A stretch of 64,000 nt of DNA. It comes from Sipunculus nudus. Its lineage: Eukaryota; Annelida; Sipuncula; Golfingiida; Sipunculidae. Of the stretch, positions 62,901 through 64,000 are shown piece after piece. Below the pieces are notes generated by a model. It saw only the letters and a program-made list of their open reading frames with translations, was not told where the DNA came from and searched no databases. Within the stretch, counting starts at the first letter, position 1; each line of letters starts with the position of its first letter. Location of the stretch: contig CM049317.1 of assembly GCA_026874595.1 (NCBI GenBank), forward strand, positions 16,539,382-16,603,381, given 5' to 3'. A program made the translations under genes and the position numbers.

Positions 62901-63382
62901 TAAACATTCACACAAGGTGATATAACATAAACATCAGTGCATCAATTTCATTTTAAGTCCTGCTGATCAATGTATTACCATATATTTTGTGTTTATACAC
63001 GTGGTTATAAATAAAAACAATATCAATGGGCATTATGAGACTTTACTATTCAACACGTCTTCTGCACATCCTAAATTACAATATAGCTTCAGGCTTAAAA
63101 TTTCAGATTTAATCACAATTTAGACACTTCATGAAACATTATTTCTAGGAAATACGCACAGTTTAAAACAGAAACGCATAGAATATTACATTATAACAGA
63201 AACAATATCTAAAGTCTTATGTATCTTCATTCAAACAGCACGCGCACTATATCGGTGGACCAAAAGCTTAGAGTAAAGGGACCATATTGACACAAAACAA
63301 GAGTAAATACCAAATATTTGAATAAATCTTTAAAACAACAATTAGTGATTTAACACACACACACACGTATCAATGATATTTT
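62901..63382 (-). other. Probable 3' UTR and downstream region of the C-type lectin gene
   Basis: No coding signal. On the minus strand ATTAAA at 63113-63108, ~270 bp after the stop, is a possible poly(A) signal. A (CA)n tract lies at 63352-63366. Confidence 0.35.
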
Positions 63383-63606
63383 CTAAGATTCAGCCATTAT
63401 TTCGCAGATAGAAGCGGCCAAATAATTCATATAAAAATCATTCCAGGAGGCTATGGAAGTAATGACCATGTTGTCTTCTCCAAAGTAGCCGTGGTCGTCA
63501 GGTTGGCCCAGTCCCCATTGGGTGTACTGGAAATTCTCCCCAGTTGCTGTCCAAATCCATCGCCCCTCTTCCTGTTTGTCAGATCCTGAGGTCCAGGCAG
63601 TCAATC
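63383..63606 (-). CDS. C-type lectin domain, last exon (C-terminal half), partial gene
   Basis: A 73-residue exon matches the C-terminal half of a C-type lectin-like domain, a secreted or surface carbohydrate-binding fold often used in molluscan immunity. Visible landmarks (counting from LTAW): RWIW at residues 15-18, then QWGLGQPDD with the QPD sugar/calcium motif at 34-36, usually linked to galactose preference. GED follows at 42-44, WND at 54-56 (the second calcium-site motif), and ICE at 66-68 with the last conserved cysteine. The cysteines normally found just after the glutamate near residue 45 and three residues after WND are absent, so the inner disulfide is lost. The exon starts after an AG at 63608-63607 in phase 1 and ends at TAG 63385-63383, four codons after ICE-I. 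Upstream exons must lie at higher coordinates, probably beyond the window, as none is recognisable up to 64000. Confidence 0.9.
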
Positions 63607-64000
63607 CTATATATAGGATATGTATAAAGTTACATATGTATACAATTGTATATTAAGGAGAGTCAAATTATGTTTGATGCTAATAATTTGTTGTGCAATC
63701 ACCCTCCTACTCTAAGCTATATTTATATCTGCAGAAGTTTGTTCTGGGACTGATTAAAAGATTCATGGAAGTCGCCTCTTTTAAACTTTTATCATGGTTT
63801 TATATAGTCCCAGTGTCTGCAGTACAAGTGTATATAACCCCCGAGGGCATATCCAAATCGGGGTCCATCCCAGCAAGACTAATGACAACGCCTAGAAAAA
63901 GGTCTCCTGGTCCGGAAAATGTGTGTGTGTGTGTGTGTTTTTTTTGGGGTGGGGGGGTGGGGGGGGGGTCCAGGCCGCTAAAATTGGTCTGAAACCCTTA
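63607..64000. other. Putative lectin intron with (GT)n and G-rich tracts
   Basis: Upstream of the lectin exon acceptor on the minus strand. A (GT)n tract at 63919-63938 is followed by T8 and interrupted G runs (63947-63968). A 99-codon plus-strand ORF through this region (63693-63992) is partly microsatellite and has no recognisable domain, so it is not treated as a gene. Confidence 0.45.

Noticed and set aside
63693-63992. 99-codon plus-strand ORF at the right edge
   Set aside because: The C-terminal third is (GT)n and poly-G translation, and it lies in the likely intron of the minus-strand lectin gene.

Overview
This window looks like non-coding, repeat-dense DNA from a metazoan nuclear genome, most likely a marine mollusc (bivalve or gastropod). 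The reasons are: AT-rich sequence with no long ORFs; long (AT)n, (CT)n, (GA)n and G/C homopolymer tracts; several families of tRNA-derived SINE; solo LTRs; a decayed LINE 3' end; and bivalve 'pearl'-like arrays, in which ~145-158 bp core repeats abut a degenerate GTCC/GGAC tetranucleotide tract. The species assignment is an inference. No complete gene is visible. There is no rRNA, CRISPR or bacterial-type operon.

Layout. 0-0.64 kb: 3' end of a non-LTR retrotransposon with frameshift and stop. 0.64-8.5 kb: unique-looking DNA, two AT microsatellites and one tRNA-like SINE. 8.5-9.5 kb: a 197-bp tandem duplication with a stem-loop, then a cluster of a 156-bp tRNA-like element with inverted ends. 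12-26 kb: old, diverged homologous blocks (12.6, 18.4-19.1 and 24.8-26.1 kb), a solo LTR at 21.1-21.9 kb, and two TATA-box plus short-ORF candidates (20.3 and 24.0 kb). 26.6-27.9 kb: very AT-rich, broken coding-like segments of unknown family. 29.2-29.9 kb: a near-perfect 356-bp tandem duplication carrying a TATA box. 31 kb: a second solo LTR of the 21 kb family with a 4-bp target duplication. 32-34 kb: tandem repeats and microsatellites. 37-39 kb: a ~295-bp tandem duplication, then a small cluster of exon-like segments. 40.2-40.8 kb: a GC-rich island made of short imperfect hairpins. 41-51.4 kb: pearl-like elements, plus a large (~2.58 kb) diverged tandem duplication (45.2-47.5 versus 47.75-50.07 kb) with well-conserved islands. 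54-61.6 kb: microsatellites, SINEs and a composite of hexanucleotide arrays. 63.4-63.6 kb: the last exon of a C-type lectin gene on the minus strand.

The best protein-coding evidence is the C-type lectin exon. It keeps the QPD and WND calcium/sugar-binding motifs but lacks both cysteines of the inner disulfide. Everything else that resembles coding sequence is a transposon relic or a low-confidence candidate. The most interesting non-coding structures are the 2.58-kb duplication with conserved islands, the outward-facing GTCC-tract arms enclosing 46.7-51.4 kb, the tRNA-like element bounded by TGTTACG/CGTAACA, and the hairpin-rich GC island.
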